NCBI GenBank assembly: GCA_029865885.1
Contig: JARXAK010000141.1
Span: 1 to 35,091 of the forward strand
Reading direction: 5' to 3'
Source of the DNA: Rhizobium sp.
GTDB taxonomy: Bacteria > Pseudomonadota > Alphaproteobacteria > Rhizobiales > Rhizobiaceae
DNA length: 35,091 bases
Under the pieces are notes generated by a model. That model was not told where the DNA came from. It ran no database searches and worked only from the letters and a program-made list of their open reading frames with translations. Position numbers and translations under genes: made by a program. Of this stretch, positions 1-7,478 are shown one piece after another (position 1 is the stretch's first letter; the number at the start of each line of letters is the position of its first letter).

Positions 1-155
1 GCGGAAGCCAGCACCAGCATGACGAAATCAGGCGTCGAGAGCGGCCCGAAGCGATGCGCCAGCACGACGACCGCGAGCATGCCGAGCGAAAACAACGCCA
101 GCCGCCGCGCAAGAAAGGCGGAACGGGACACCGGACGGTCATAGCGGATATGCAT
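1..155 (-). CDS. DUF1499-like membrane protein, N-terminal fragment
   Basis: This is a leftward reading frame that starts at ATG 155 and runs off the left edge, so only about 51 residues are visible. The N-terminus (MHIRYDRPVSRSAF...) has a basic start followed by a hydrophobic segment (LALFSLGMLAVVVLA) and then HRFGPLSTPDF. From memory this pattern resembles rhizobial DUF1499-domain proteins, which begin with a short membrane region. The bulk of the protein lies outside the window, so the family call is tentative. The function is unknown. Confidence 0.5.
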   Translation of the reverse strand, partial: MHIRYDRPVSRSAFLARRLALFSLGMLAVVVLAHRFGPLSTPDFVMLVLAS

Positions 156-196
156 CAGGATCTACCGGAATCAGGAAGCGTTGTGCTGAAGATGTA

Positions 197-460
197 ATAC
201 CAAGTCTCGATGATGGGAACCTATAGGATCGGCTCGATCGCCCCTGCTGGCTAGGAGAGGTTCGAAGAGCGATGCTTGCGCATCGGTCGAGGAACTCGAC
301 GACGCCAGAAGGGGCGAGAAGCCGACCGAAGGTGGCTTATTGCAGGCCCCTGGGGTTGTTGCGCCGCTTGGCCGATGCGACAGCATCGCCCGGCGCGCCG
401 CGCCTAGCCAGCGACCCGCCAAAAGCCATCCTATAGGTTCCCATCACCGAGATTTGGTAT
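197..460. repeat. 264-bp palindromic element with 32-bp inverted ends
   Basis: The left end (197-228, ATACCAAGTCTCGATGATGG...) and the right end (429-460) are inverted copies of each other, matching at 30 of 32 positions. Inside are nested hairpins: an imperfect 24-25 bp arm pair (227-251 with 304-327), CGATGC-TTGC-GCATCG (270-285), GTCGAG-GAA-CTCGAC (286-300) and a second CGATGC stem with a GACA loop (373-388). No transposase frame is present and I see no clear target duplication. It resembles a non-autonomous MITE or a rhizobial intergenic mosaic element (RIME-like). A shorter relative lies at 31748-31801. It fills most of the 156-531 gap. Confidence 0.8.
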
Positions 461-531
461 AACGGCTCGCGGACGGGGCGTCGACATCAAACAACAGTTT
501 CCGAAACGCTTGGGTTCTGCTAGGTTTGATC

Positions 532-780
532 ATGCCGACTGTCCTGCGCTTTGATGGCCTGCGTGTGGTGATCTATCCCAACGATCACAGGCCGGCACAT
601 GTTCATGTGATGAATGCGACGGAAGAGGCGGTCTTTATCCTGAACTGCCCGGACGGACCGCCGGTGCTGCGGCAGAATTTCGGCTTTCGCGGGAACGATC
701 TGGCACGGATCCTGGAGCGGTTGCAGGACGAGGTCGCCCGACTTTGCCGGCAGTGGAGCGAGCAACATGGAGAATTCTGA
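532..780 (+). CDS. DUF4160 domain protein
   Basis: This is an 82-residue protein beginning MPTVLRFDGLRVVIYPNDH and continuing RPAHVHVMN, which is the hallmark of the DUF4160 family. I chose ATG 532 over the in-frame TTG at 526 because family members begin at MPTVLRF. An AGG at 522-524 is the only, weak, ribosome site. Its stop overlaps the start of the DUF2442 gene by 14 bp, so the two are translated from one message. DUF4160 and DUF2442 genes are commonly adjacent and have been suspected to form a toxin-antitoxin-like pair. No biochemical role can be read from the sequence. Confidence 0.8.
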   Translation: MPTVLRFDGLRVVIYPNDHRPAHVHVMNATEEAVFILNCPDGPPVLRQNFGFRGNDLARILERLQDEVARLCRQWSEQHGEF

Positions 781-1180
781 GATGGACCTCGACGCGGCAG
801 AGACTGCAGGTGTTGCTGAGCGGGCCCATGGCTATGCTGTGACTGCGCGTTTCGACCGCCGGCGAGCCCGCCTCGTGGTCGAATTGAACACGGGCGTGGA
901 AGTGACGGTTCCGACCCGCCAGTTGGAGGGGCTCACGCAAGCTTCGCCCGAGGACCTTGCGGAAATCGAGCTCAGCCCGAGCGGGCTTGGCCTGCATTGG
1001 CCGCGCCTCGATGCAGATCTTTCGGTGCCCGGCCTGCTCGCCGGCATTTTCGGGTCTCGGCAGTGGATGGCAAGCCTGATGGGCCAGGCCGGAGGGCGTG
1101 TCCGGTCGGCGTCCAAGGCCGAGGCCGCCCGTGCCAATGGTCGCAAGGGCGGTCGCCCGCCGCGCGCTGCCAAGGGCTGA
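767..1180 (+). CDS. DUF2442 domain protein
   Basis: This 137-residue protein has a core (VEVTVPTRQLEGL...ASPEDLAEIELSPSGLGLHWPRLDADLSVPGLL) that matches the DUF2442 pattern, in which a short beta-rich domain ends in a HWP-x-xDxDLSVxGLL motif. The C-terminus is a basic, low-complexity tail (AARANGRKGGRPPRAAKG) that could bind nucleic acid. ATG 767 overlaps the DUF4160 gene by 14 bp; ATG 782 is an alternative start. Its stop lies 2 bp from the stop of the convergent membrane protein gene. It is likely the partner of the DUF4160 protein, and whether the pair acts as toxin and antitoxin is inference. Confidence 0.75.
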   Translation: MENSEMDLDAAETAGVAERAHGYAVTARFDRRRARLVVELNTGVEVTVPTRQLEGLTQASPEDLAEIELSPSGLGLHWPRLDADLSVPGLLAGIFGSRQWMASLMGQAGGRVRSASKAEAARANGRKGGRPPRAAKG

Positions 1181-1182
1181 TG

Positions 1183-2172
1183 TCAGGGCTTGGTATCGCG
1201 TCCGCCGCCCAGAAGCGGGTTGTCGCCGAATTCCGGTGCCGGCATGGCGCCGTCATCAGCCGGGGGAGTCCCGAACTGTTCGGGTGCTTCCATCAGCCCG
1301 TCCTCGATGGCCGGATCAAGCGGCGGCAGCCCCGGAGCGTCGAGTGTCACGCCGCCGTCGGGCAGGCTCGGATCTGCAAGCGGCGGGGCGTCGGGCGCAA
1401 GCGGCACATAGAGCGAGACCGTGACGATGACGGCGATCACCATCAGCCAGGAGCCGATGATCCGCGCCGGAATGGTCAGCCACGCTCCGCGAAACGGCCG
1501 CAGCACAAGGCCGGGTATGGCCAGGATCCACAGCGCGCCGAGCACGGCGGCAAGCGCAAATTCCTGGATGCCGATGCCGAAATCGTCGAGCCCGATGAAC
1601 AGCGAGAAGGAGAACCCGACCACCGCCGCCGCAATCGGCGCCGCATAGCGACGGATACGCCCCGGCAACCACAGCACGACGCCCGAAAGCATCACCGCAA
1701 TCGGCGCAATCAGGAACAGCTCGTGGCCGAGCGGACTTTGCAGGATGGCGCTGAAGATCGGGTCGAAGAAGAGGAGCATGGGCGCGATGACGCCGAGAAA
1801 GGCGGTTGCCATCGCGATCACATCGCCCCGCCGTTCCGCCATGCCGATCGCCACCGACAGGCCGAGCATGGCAAGCACGAGATCGTAGATCGAAAGCGTA
1901 AAGAGATAGCCGAGCTCGAAAAAGGCGAAGTCGTGCGGAATGGCAAGCGATGCTGCGACCGTCAGCACACCGGCGAGAAACACCAGGAATGCGGCCTGAA
2001 AGGCCCGCGTCCGCACACCGGCGCGAAAGCGTTGGGCGGCACTCTCGGTGCTGCTGTCGGACGTTGCGGGGGACGCTGCCGCATCTGCCTGTCTTGCGAC
2101 CGCAGCCTTGACCGCCGCGTCGCCGGCCGGGCTTCGTCCCGTCTTCCTGTGTGGCTGCTTCTGCTTCTTCAT
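1183..2172 (-). CDS. Multi-pass membrane protein of unknown function
   Basis: This is a 329-residue protein starting at ATG 2172. The first ~55 residues are basic and Ala/Ser-rich and probably cytoplasmic. About seven hydrophobic segments follow, including AFLVFLAGVLTVAASLAI, VIAMATAFLGVIAPMLLFF and GSWLMVIAVIVTVSLYVPLA. The last ~75 residues form a Pro/Asp-rich acidic tail after the final membrane segment. I recognise no catalytic or transport motif. The frame is open upstream of 2172, but those codons would run into the promoter region of the divergent gene, so I prefer the MKKQKQ start. The ribosome site is weak. Confidence 0.7.
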   Translation of the reverse strand: MKKQKQPHRKTGRSPAGDAAVKAAVARQADAAASPATSDSSTESAAQRFRAGVRTRAFQAAFLVFLAGVLTVAASLAIPHDFAFFELGYLFTLSIYDLVLAMLGLSVAIGMAERRGDVIAMATAFLGVIAPMLLFFDPIFSAILQSPLGHELFLIAPIAVMLSGVVLWLPGRIRRYAAPIAAAVVGFSFSLFIGLDDFGIGIQEFALAAVLGALWILAIPGLVLRPFRGAWLTIPARIIGSWLMVIAVIVTVSLYVPLAPDAPPLADPSLPDGGVTLDAPGLPPLDPAIEDGLMEAPEQFGTPPADDGAMPAPEFGDNPLLGGGRDTKP

Positions 2173-2287
2173 GCCCGTGACCCGACGCTGCGCGGCAAGG
2201 CGCTTCTCCCATTGCCTATTCCACAGCGCACTTGATTTGTCACCGCGCGTCGCCGCACTCTGTCGCAGCAAGGAAAAGGAAAGCACC

Positions 2288-2614
2288 ATGGCCATCGTCA
2301 TGCTGACCGCCGTCACGCGTGTCGAGCGCAAGGCGGCGACGAGCTTCGTCTTTGACACCGTCAATCGCCTCGGCGGCTGGATCGACGACGTGCATATGTA
2401 TTCGAACCTGATGAACGCGATCCGGCTCACGCTGCCCGCCGGCGCTTTTGCCGCTTTCATCGAGGCGCTGCAAGCCGGCGGCATCGCCGTCGATCCGCCC
2501 GAGGGGCTGGGCGACATCCGCGATCCCGCAGTCGAGCGCATGGCGACCCTGCAATTGACCTTCATCCATGACGAGCCGGATCTGAAGCGGGAGCTGCCCG
2601 CTGTCCCGGGCTGA
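2288..2614 (+). CDS. Small conserved-looking hypothetical protein
   Basis: This is a 108-residue soluble protein starting at ATG 2288, with a good purine-rich ribosome site (AAGGAAAAGGAAAG) just upstream. It begins MAIVMLTAVTRVERKAATSF and contains a mixed alpha/beta pattern without membrane segments. I do not recognise a family. It is transcribed away from the membrane protein gene (115 bp between starts) and toward the PfpI gene. A bidirectional terminator lies about 20 bp after its stop. Codon use matches the neighbourhood, so it is very likely a real gene. Confidence 0.75.
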   Translation: MAIVMLTAVTRVERKAATSFVFDTVNRLGGWIDDVHMYSNLMNAIRLTLPAGAFAAFIEALQAGGIAVDPPEGLGDIRDPAVERMATLQLTFIHDEPDLKRELPAVPG

Positions 2615-2635
2615 GCGGCATGATACGACCGACAG

Positions 2636-2665
2636 AAAAAAACCGGCAGTCGCCCGCCGGGTTTT
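2636..2665. terminator. Bidirectional Rho-independent terminator
   Basis: AAAAAAACCGGC, an 8-nt loop, then GCCGGGTTTT forms a GC stem flanked by an A-run and a T-run. It can therefore terminate both the rightward small hypothetical gene (stop 2614) and the leftward PfpI gene (stop 2695). One G is bulged in the stem. Confidence 0.75.
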
Positions 2666-2694
2666 CGCGTTTGATCGGTATGAAGCCCGGCAAA

Positions 2695-3255
2695 TCAGGC
2701 GGCGCGGCGCGCGTGTCGGCCTTCCTCGATCTCCTCGACGATCTTGGCGACGAAGGCATCGAGATCGCCGGGATTGCGCGCGGTGATGATGCCTTGGTCG
2801 GCAACCACGGCCTCGTCGCGCCAGTCGGCGCCGGCATTGATCATGTCGGTCTTGATGGACGAAAAGGATGTCGCCTTGCGGCCCCTCACGCCATCAGCCT
2901 CGATCAGCAGCCAGGGACCATGGCAGACGGCGGCAACCGTCTTGCCGGACGTGAGGAAGCTCTTCACCAGGTCGACGGCTTTCTCTTCCTTGCGCAACAG
3001 GTCCGGATTGATCTGGCCGCCGGGGATGACGAGGGCGTCGAAATCCTCGCTCTTCACCTCGTCGAGCGTCAGGTCGACATCAACAGTGTCGCCCCAATTG
3101 TCTTCGTCCCAGCTCTTGATCGGCGCTTTTTCCAGCGATGCAATCTTGACGGTGGCGCCCTTGGCTAAGAGTTGCTCGAGCGGCACGCGCAGTTCGGAGC
3201 GCTCATAGCCATGGGTGGCGAGAATGAGAATGCGGGCGGCGGTGATGGAGGGCAT
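2695..3255 (-). CDS. DJ-1/PfpI family protein (YhbO-like)
   Basis: This is a 186-residue protein starting at ATG 3255 behind an AGGA-type ribosome site. It has the single-domain DJ-1/PfpI fold pattern: ILATHGYERSEL carries the conserved Glu (E18), LVIPGG forms the loop before the nucleophile elbow, and VAAVCHGPW carries C111 with H112. PfpI/YhbO/YajL members are described as intracellular stress proteins with protease, glyoxalase III or deglycase-like activities, and the sequence does not decide between these. Length is normal for the family. The tRNA-Gln gene lies upstream on the other strand. Confidence 0.9.
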   Translation of the reverse strand: MPSITAARILILATHGYERSELRVPLEQLLAKGATVKIASLEKAPIKSWDEDNWGDTVDVDLTLDEVKSEDFDALVIPGGQINPDLLRKEEKAVDLVKSFLTSGKTVAAVCHGPWLLIEADGVRGRKATSFSSIKTDMINAGADWRDEAVVADQGIITARNPGDLDAFVAKIVEEIEEGRHARRAA

Positions 3256-3357
3256 GGGAGGTCCTTTTCGTCTGGGTTCTGTCATCGGGGATGACAGGCA
3301 AACGTCGAGGCCGCCGCATCGTTCCTTGAAAAACTTGAGGTTCCGAGACGAGAGGTG

Positions 3358-3386
3358 TTGCCGCCCGCCTTTGCCTTTGCTAATCA
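3358..3386 (+). promoter_or_regulatory. Candidate promoter of tRNA-Gln
   Basis: A TTGCCG -35-like box (3358-3363), a 17-nt spacer and a TAATCA -10-like box (3381-3386) sit about 40 nt before the mature tRNA 5' end. Spacing is ideal, and the boxes each match consensus only partly. Confidence 0.4.
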
Positions 3387-3426
3387 GGCCGCGATTTGCA
3401 GCGCGACTTCGTCGCCCAAATCCTGT

Positions 3427-3501
3427 TGGGGCGTCGCCAAGCGGTAAGGCATCGGTTTTTGGTACCGACATTCCCAGGTTCGAATCCTGGCGCCCCAGCC
3501 A
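3427..3501 (+). tRNA. tRNA-Gln (UUG anticodon)
   Basis: The cloverleaf reads directly from the sequence. The acceptor TGGGGCG pairs with CGCCCCA (3491-3497), the discriminator is G, and CCA is encoded at 3499-3501. The anticodon loop TTTTGGT carries TTG, and the T-arm has the standard GGTTCGAATCC pattern. It is intact. I saw no copy of its 3' end elsewhere in the window, so there is no sign that it served as an integration site here. A T-run (CATTTTTG) follows within 15 bp. Confidence 0.97.
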
Positions 3502-3704
3502 CCGTCATTTTTGTCCATACCGAAGACATAGGTAACATCCTGTCCCCTGGACATGGGTGACAAGCTCGTGCGCGACGAGGGGTGTCGAGGGGTTTCAAAG
3601 TCGGCGGTGTCAGGTCGAGATGGCGGGCTGCATGCGGCCGTGTCGGGCAGGTGGGCCGGTCTTTCCGTGGTCGGACGCAAGTCCAGCCTGCATGCGGGTG
3701 GGGT

Positions 3705-4718
3705 CTAGAGCCGTGCGGCAAAGCTCATGCGTTGCGCAACCGCTCGCTCCTCGTCGATTGCGGATTGCGCCTCGGTCTTGCGAAATTCCGAAGGCGGGCG
3801 TCCGTAGCGGTTGACGAAAAGCTGCCGCATGTTCGTCTGGCTGCCCAGTCCGGCCAGCCGGGCGACATCCTTGATCTTGCGTTGCCCCGATCGCAGCATT
3901 TCGCAGGCATAGGCCAGGCGAACCGAAAGAACGAACTCGCCGACCGTCTGGCCTGTCTGATGCTTGAAGGCGCGCGAAAGCGTCCGCTCGCTCATCGCCA
4001 CCATGCTCGCCAGTCGCCCGAGGGTGAGATCGTCGGCCGGGTTCGCGATCACCCACTCCTGGATGCGTTCGACCGGGCTGCGCCGATCGAAGCCGCCGGA
4101 ATATGCGGCACCATTGGCGAAGCGCGGACGCATGTCCGGGAAGCGGTCGGCGAAGCGCTGGCTGACTTCGACGGCCGCCTCATGTCCCAGATCCTCCTCG
4201 ATCAGGGAGAGGGCCAGCGAAATTCCGACAGCGGTCCCGCGCGCGGTCCAGATCTTGCCGCTTTTGTGCATGTCGAAATTCGGCTCGACCATTGTCTGGG
4301 TGCATAGTTTTGCCAGGTGTGTCTCGACCACGCTGTCAACGGCCACAGTCTGCCCGCGGGTGATCCCGGCTGCGGCAGCCAGCAAGACACCGTTTCCAAG
4401 TGCGACGATGCGTCGGATCGAGCCGGTCCGCTTGGCGAGGAATTCGATGCATTCAAGGTCTTGATCCTGGAGCTCGACCACGGAGGAATTCGGCAGGATC
4501 AGGGTGTCAATGTCGGATGGCGCGTTGGAGATGTCATGGGTGGCCTTGATGCGGATCCAGGGCTCCTCGGCCTGCAGGGTGTCCTGCCCGCATGCGCATG
4601 TGGTCAGAATGTAGGAGGGGACGCCGCTCACCTCGCGAGCAGACCGCAGGGCCTCCACGACGGACGCCAGATCTAACATTCCACAATTGCTGCGCAGCAC
4701 AATCATCACGGTACGCAT
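3705..4718 (-). CDS. GlxA-type AraC family regulator (PfpI-like domain plus HTH)
   Basis: This is a 337-residue protein starting at ATG 4718 with an AAAGG ribosome site. Residues ~1-190 form a DJ-1/PfpI-like sensor domain. The position that normally holds the nucleophilic Cys in PfpI enzymes reads IVALGNGVLLAAAAG, so it looks non-catalytic and is probably a ligand-binding domain. Residues ~215-320 are an AraC-type double helix-turn-helix (DLTLGRLASMVAMSERTLSRAF...IKDVARLAGLGSQTNMRQLF...GRPPSEFRK). It is divergent from bcsA across a 525-bp AT-rich gap, so it is a natural candidate regulator of the cellulose operon, though nothing in the sequence proves that. Confidence 0.9.
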   Translation of the reverse strand: MRTVMIVLRSNCGMLDLASVVEALRSAREVSGVPSYILTTCACGQDTLQAEEPWIRIKATHDISNAPSDIDTLILPNSSVVELQDQDLECIEFLAKRTGSIRRIVALGNGVLLAAAAGITRGQTVAVDSVVETHLAKLCTQTMVEPNFDMHKSGKIWTARGTAVGISLALSLIEEDLGHEAAVEVSQRFADRFPDMRPRFANGAAYSGGFDRRSPVERIQEWVIANPADDLTLGRLASMVAMSERTLSRAFKHQTGQTVGEFVLSVRLAYACEMLRSGQRKIKDVARLAGLGSQTNMRQLFVNRYGRPPSEFRKTEAQSAIDEERAVAQRMSFAARL

Positions 4719-5243
4719 TATTGTTTGCCTTTCGGACCATCAATATTTGTCATTCTTCAGTTCGGAATTTTGCAATAAATCTGAACAAAAAATAGACACT
4801 GATAGTCTAAAAATACATCATCAACGTCAAAATATGGATATTATCGAAACGATGTCAGTTAAGATCGCCATGAGGTCGGCGTCGGAGTCGTTTGATGTTT
4901 TGATATCCAATTACAAAAAATAGTATATGACAAGTTTTCTTTGTTTCTGGACCATTTTTGGTTATAAATTCTGACTGTGCTAGATGTTGATTCTATGCTG
5001 CACCGCAACTTTCTGGACATTTTGCGACAAGATCCAGACAACTGTGCCCGCATCCGCCAGTCTGCACTTCCCAAGTCCCGCGAACGGCTCCTAACGTTAA
5101 GTCAAGATTAACCTTTCGTGCCTTGCCCCCTTCTCTCAACTTTGCGGTTTCTCGACCCGAGGGCGCAATTTCAGATCGCAGGAAGGCGTGCCAAGGGCGC
5201 TCCCGGTTAAATCGACGATTGAACTCATGAGGAGTCTTGAGCC
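4719..5243. other. AT-rich divergent regulatory region, no gene
   Basis: This 525-bp gap between the GlxA-type regulator and bcsA is markedly AT-rich from about 4740 to 5000, in contrast to its GC-rich surroundings. It holds a perfect CtrA-type site (5097-5111), two copies of TTTCTGGAC followed by a T-rich tract (from 4944 and from 5010), and a related GGACCAT near 4734. I found no convincing coding frame. A long leader or several protein-binding sites are the simplest reading. Confidence 0.55.
5097..5111. promoter_or_regulatory. CtrA-type binding site upstream of bcsA
   Basis: TTAA, seven bases (GTCAAGA), then TTAA is a full match to the alphaproteobacterial CtrA consensus TTAA-N7-TTAA. It lies about 130 bp before the bcsA start. 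Whether CtrA binds here is inference. Confidence 0.5.
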
Positions 5244-7478
5244 GTGCGAGATTTACTTCGCTATACAATCTGGTTGGCCATCGTCGTCGCGATGTTCGTA
5301 TTGATCGCCCAGCCTGTGGGCCATGCGGCGCGCTTCAATCTTTCGATTATCGTGATCGCCCTTCTCGGCGTCATCATGGTGCTGAAGCTCGATGGCTTCT
5401 GGCGCCACATCTTCCTTGCGCTGGCCAGCGTCGTCATCCTGCAATATGCGTATTGGCGCACCACGAGCACGCTGCCGCCGATCGAGGATCTCTATTCCTT
5501 CATCCCGGGCATCATTCTCTACGCCGCCGAAATGTACTGCATCCTGATGCTCGCCATCAGCCTGTTCGTGGTCGCCGATCCGATCGATCGCCCGCGGGCG
5601 CGCCAGCTCGCCGACGACGAAAGCCCCAGCATCGACGTCTTTATTCCGACCTATAACGAGGATCGCGAGATCCTCGCGCTCACCGTGGCTGCGGCCAAGG
5701 CGATGGACTATCCCTCGGATAAGTTCACCGTCTACCTGCTGGATGACGGCGGCACCGATCAGAAGCGCAACAGCGACGATCCGGTGGCCGCAGCCAAGGC
5801 CAAGGAACGCGCGGCAATCCTCAAGGATCTCTGCAGCGATCTCGGCGCGGTCTACATGACCCGGTCGGAAAACGTCCATGCGAAGGCCGGTAATCTGAAC
5901 GCCGCCCTCTGGCGCACCCATGCCGATCTTGTCGTCGTCTTCGATGCAGACCATGCGCCCGAGCGCAATTTCCTCCGCGAAACCGTCAGCTATTTTCTGG
6001 ACGACGAACGTCTCTTCCTCGTGCAGACGCCGCACTTCTTCTCCAATCCCGACCCGATTGAGCGCAATCTCGGGACCTTCGGCAGAATGCCGTCCGAAAA
6101 CGAGATGTTCTATGGCAAGATCCAGAAGGGCCTCGATCGCTGGAATGCCTCGTTCTTCTGCGGCTCCGCAGCCGTCCTGCGCCGCGAGGCGCTTGAAGAG
6201 GTCGGCGGTTTCTCCGGCATCACCATCACCGAGGACTGCGAGACTGCGCTCGAGCTTCATGCCCGCGGCTGGAACAGTCTCTATGTCGAAAAGCCGCTGA
6301 TCTCAGGCCTCCAGCCTGAAACCTTCGCCAGCTTCGTCGGGCAGCGTTCGCGCTGGTGCCAGGGCATGGTGCAGATCCTGATGCTCAAGAACCCGCTCCT
6401 CAAGCGCGGCCTCTCGCTGCCGCAGCGTCTCAGCTATATCTCGAGCTCTCTCTTCTGGTTCTTCCCCTTCGTCCGCTCGGTCTTCTTTGTTGCGCCGCTG
6501 CTCTTCATCCTGTTCGACATGAAGATCTTCGTTGCATCCTTTGAAGACTTCTTCGCCTATACGGTGATGTACTTGATCGTCGGGGAAATGGTCCGCAGCT
6601 ATCTCTACGGTAGCGTGCGCTGGCCCTGGATCTCCGAACTCTACGAATATGTCCAGTCGGTCTATCTGTTCCAGGCCATCGTCAGCGTGCTCCTGAAGCC
6701 GAAGAGCCCGACCTTCAAGGTGACAGCCAAGGGCGTCTCCCTGAAGCAGGACCGCCTGTCGGAGCTCTCGCTGCCCTACTTCATCATCTTCGGCATTCTC
6801 TGCTTCACCCTGTTCGTCGCGGCCTATCGCTACAACACGGAACCCGAGATCTCGAGCCTGCTGCTGATCGTCGGCGCCTGGAACTGGATGAACCTGATCA
6901 TCGCCGGTTGCGCGCTCGGGGTCGTCACCGAACGCAGCCAGGATCTCTCCGGCGTTGAACTGCCGCTGCGCACCAATGTCGAGCTGCAGTTCGGGGAAAC
7001 CGTGCTGCGCGGGGCCGTCACCGAAGCCTCGGCCAAGGGCGCCAAACTCATCCCCGCGCAGGGAACCTCCCGCGTGCTGCGCAAGGGCGAGTATGGCCGG
7101 CTGCAGCTGCTCCAGGTGTCGTCGACGCTGCTCGTCACGTCGCTGCCCGTCAGTATCGTCGGCAGCGCACCCGACCAGGATGGCGCCATCGCCTTGCGCT
7201 TCGATGCCGAGCCCTATCACTTCCCGATCATCGCGGAACTCCTGATGCATGACATGTCCGTGGTCCGCGAACAGCGCGCCCTGCGTCAGCGTCCCAAGAG
7301 CATCATCGCCGGCAGCATCCGCATTCTGCGCTGGGCGATCGCGTGCCCGCTTGCCGCGGTCGGCGTCGCGCTCGGCGGCAAGCCGACCGACAACAAGAGC
7401 GAGCCGCAAAAACTGAAACCCATTGCCGGAGCTGCCCTCGTCGCCGCCCCGGTTCGCCACAGGGAGGCGGGAGAATGA
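5244..7478 (+). CDS. bcsA: Cellulose synthase catalytic subunit
   Basis: This is a 744-residue inner-membrane family-2 glycosyltransferase that polymerises UDP-glucose into beta-1,4-glucan. GTG 5244 is chosen for its GAGGAG ribosome site at 5229-5233. The N-terminal ~110 residues contain membrane helices. The GT2 domain carries DDGG (167-170), DAD (234-236), TED (329-331) and QRSRW (367-371), the complete catalytic set. More membrane helices follow, then a C-terminal PilZ-like region (~575-680). There the c-di-GMP signature looks degraded: the expected R-x3-R arginine pair is not recognisable in ERSQDLSGVELP, and D/N-x-S-x-x-G reads EASAKG. It overlaps bcsB by 4 bp. Length is typical of rhizobial CelA. 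Confidence 0.97.
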   Translation: MRDLLRYTIWLAIVVAMFVLIAQPVGHAARFNLSIIVIALLGVIMVLKLDGFWRHIFLALASVVILQYAYWRTTSTLPPIEDLYSFIPGIILYAAEMYCILMLAISLFVVADPIDRPRARQLADDESPSIDVFIPTYNEDREILALTVAAAKAMDYPSDKFTVYLLDDGGTDQKRNSDDPVAAAKAKERAAILKDLCSDLGAVYMTRSENVHAKAGNLNAALWRTHADLVVVFDADHAPERNFLRETVSYFLDDERLFLVQTPHFFSNPDPIERNLGTFGRMPSENEMFYGKIQKGLDRWNASFFCGSAAVLRREALEEVGGFSGITITEDCETALELHARGWNSLYVEKPLISGLQPETFASFVGQRSRWCQGMVQILMLKNPLLKRGLSLPQRLSYISSSLFWFFPFVRSVFFVAPLLFILFDMKIFVASFEDFFAYTVMYLIVGEMVRSYLYGSVRWPWISELYEYVQSVYLFQAIVSVLLKPKSPTFKVTAKGVSLKQDRLSELSLPYFIIFGILCFTLFVAAYRYNTEPEISSLLLIVGAWNWMNLIIAGCALGVVTERSQDLSGVELPLRTNVELQFGETVLRGAVTEASAKGAKLIPAQGTSRVLRKGEYGRLQLLQVSSTLLVTSLPVSIVGSAPDQDGAIALRFDAEPYHFPIIAELLMHDMSVVREQRALRQRPKSIIAGSIRILRWAIACPLAAVGVALGGKPTDNKSEPQKLKPIAGAALVAAPVRHREAGE

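Noticed and set aside
171-422. Open frame of 83 codons on the minus strand inside the palindromic element
   Set aside because: It lies entirely within the inverted-repeat element, has low-complexity Ser-rich content and no ribosome site, so it is a by-product of the GC-rich repeat.
3427-3704. tRNA-Gln as an integration site for a genomic island
   Set aside because: The tRNA is intact, but no repeat of its 3' end, no integrase and no compositional break were found in the window.
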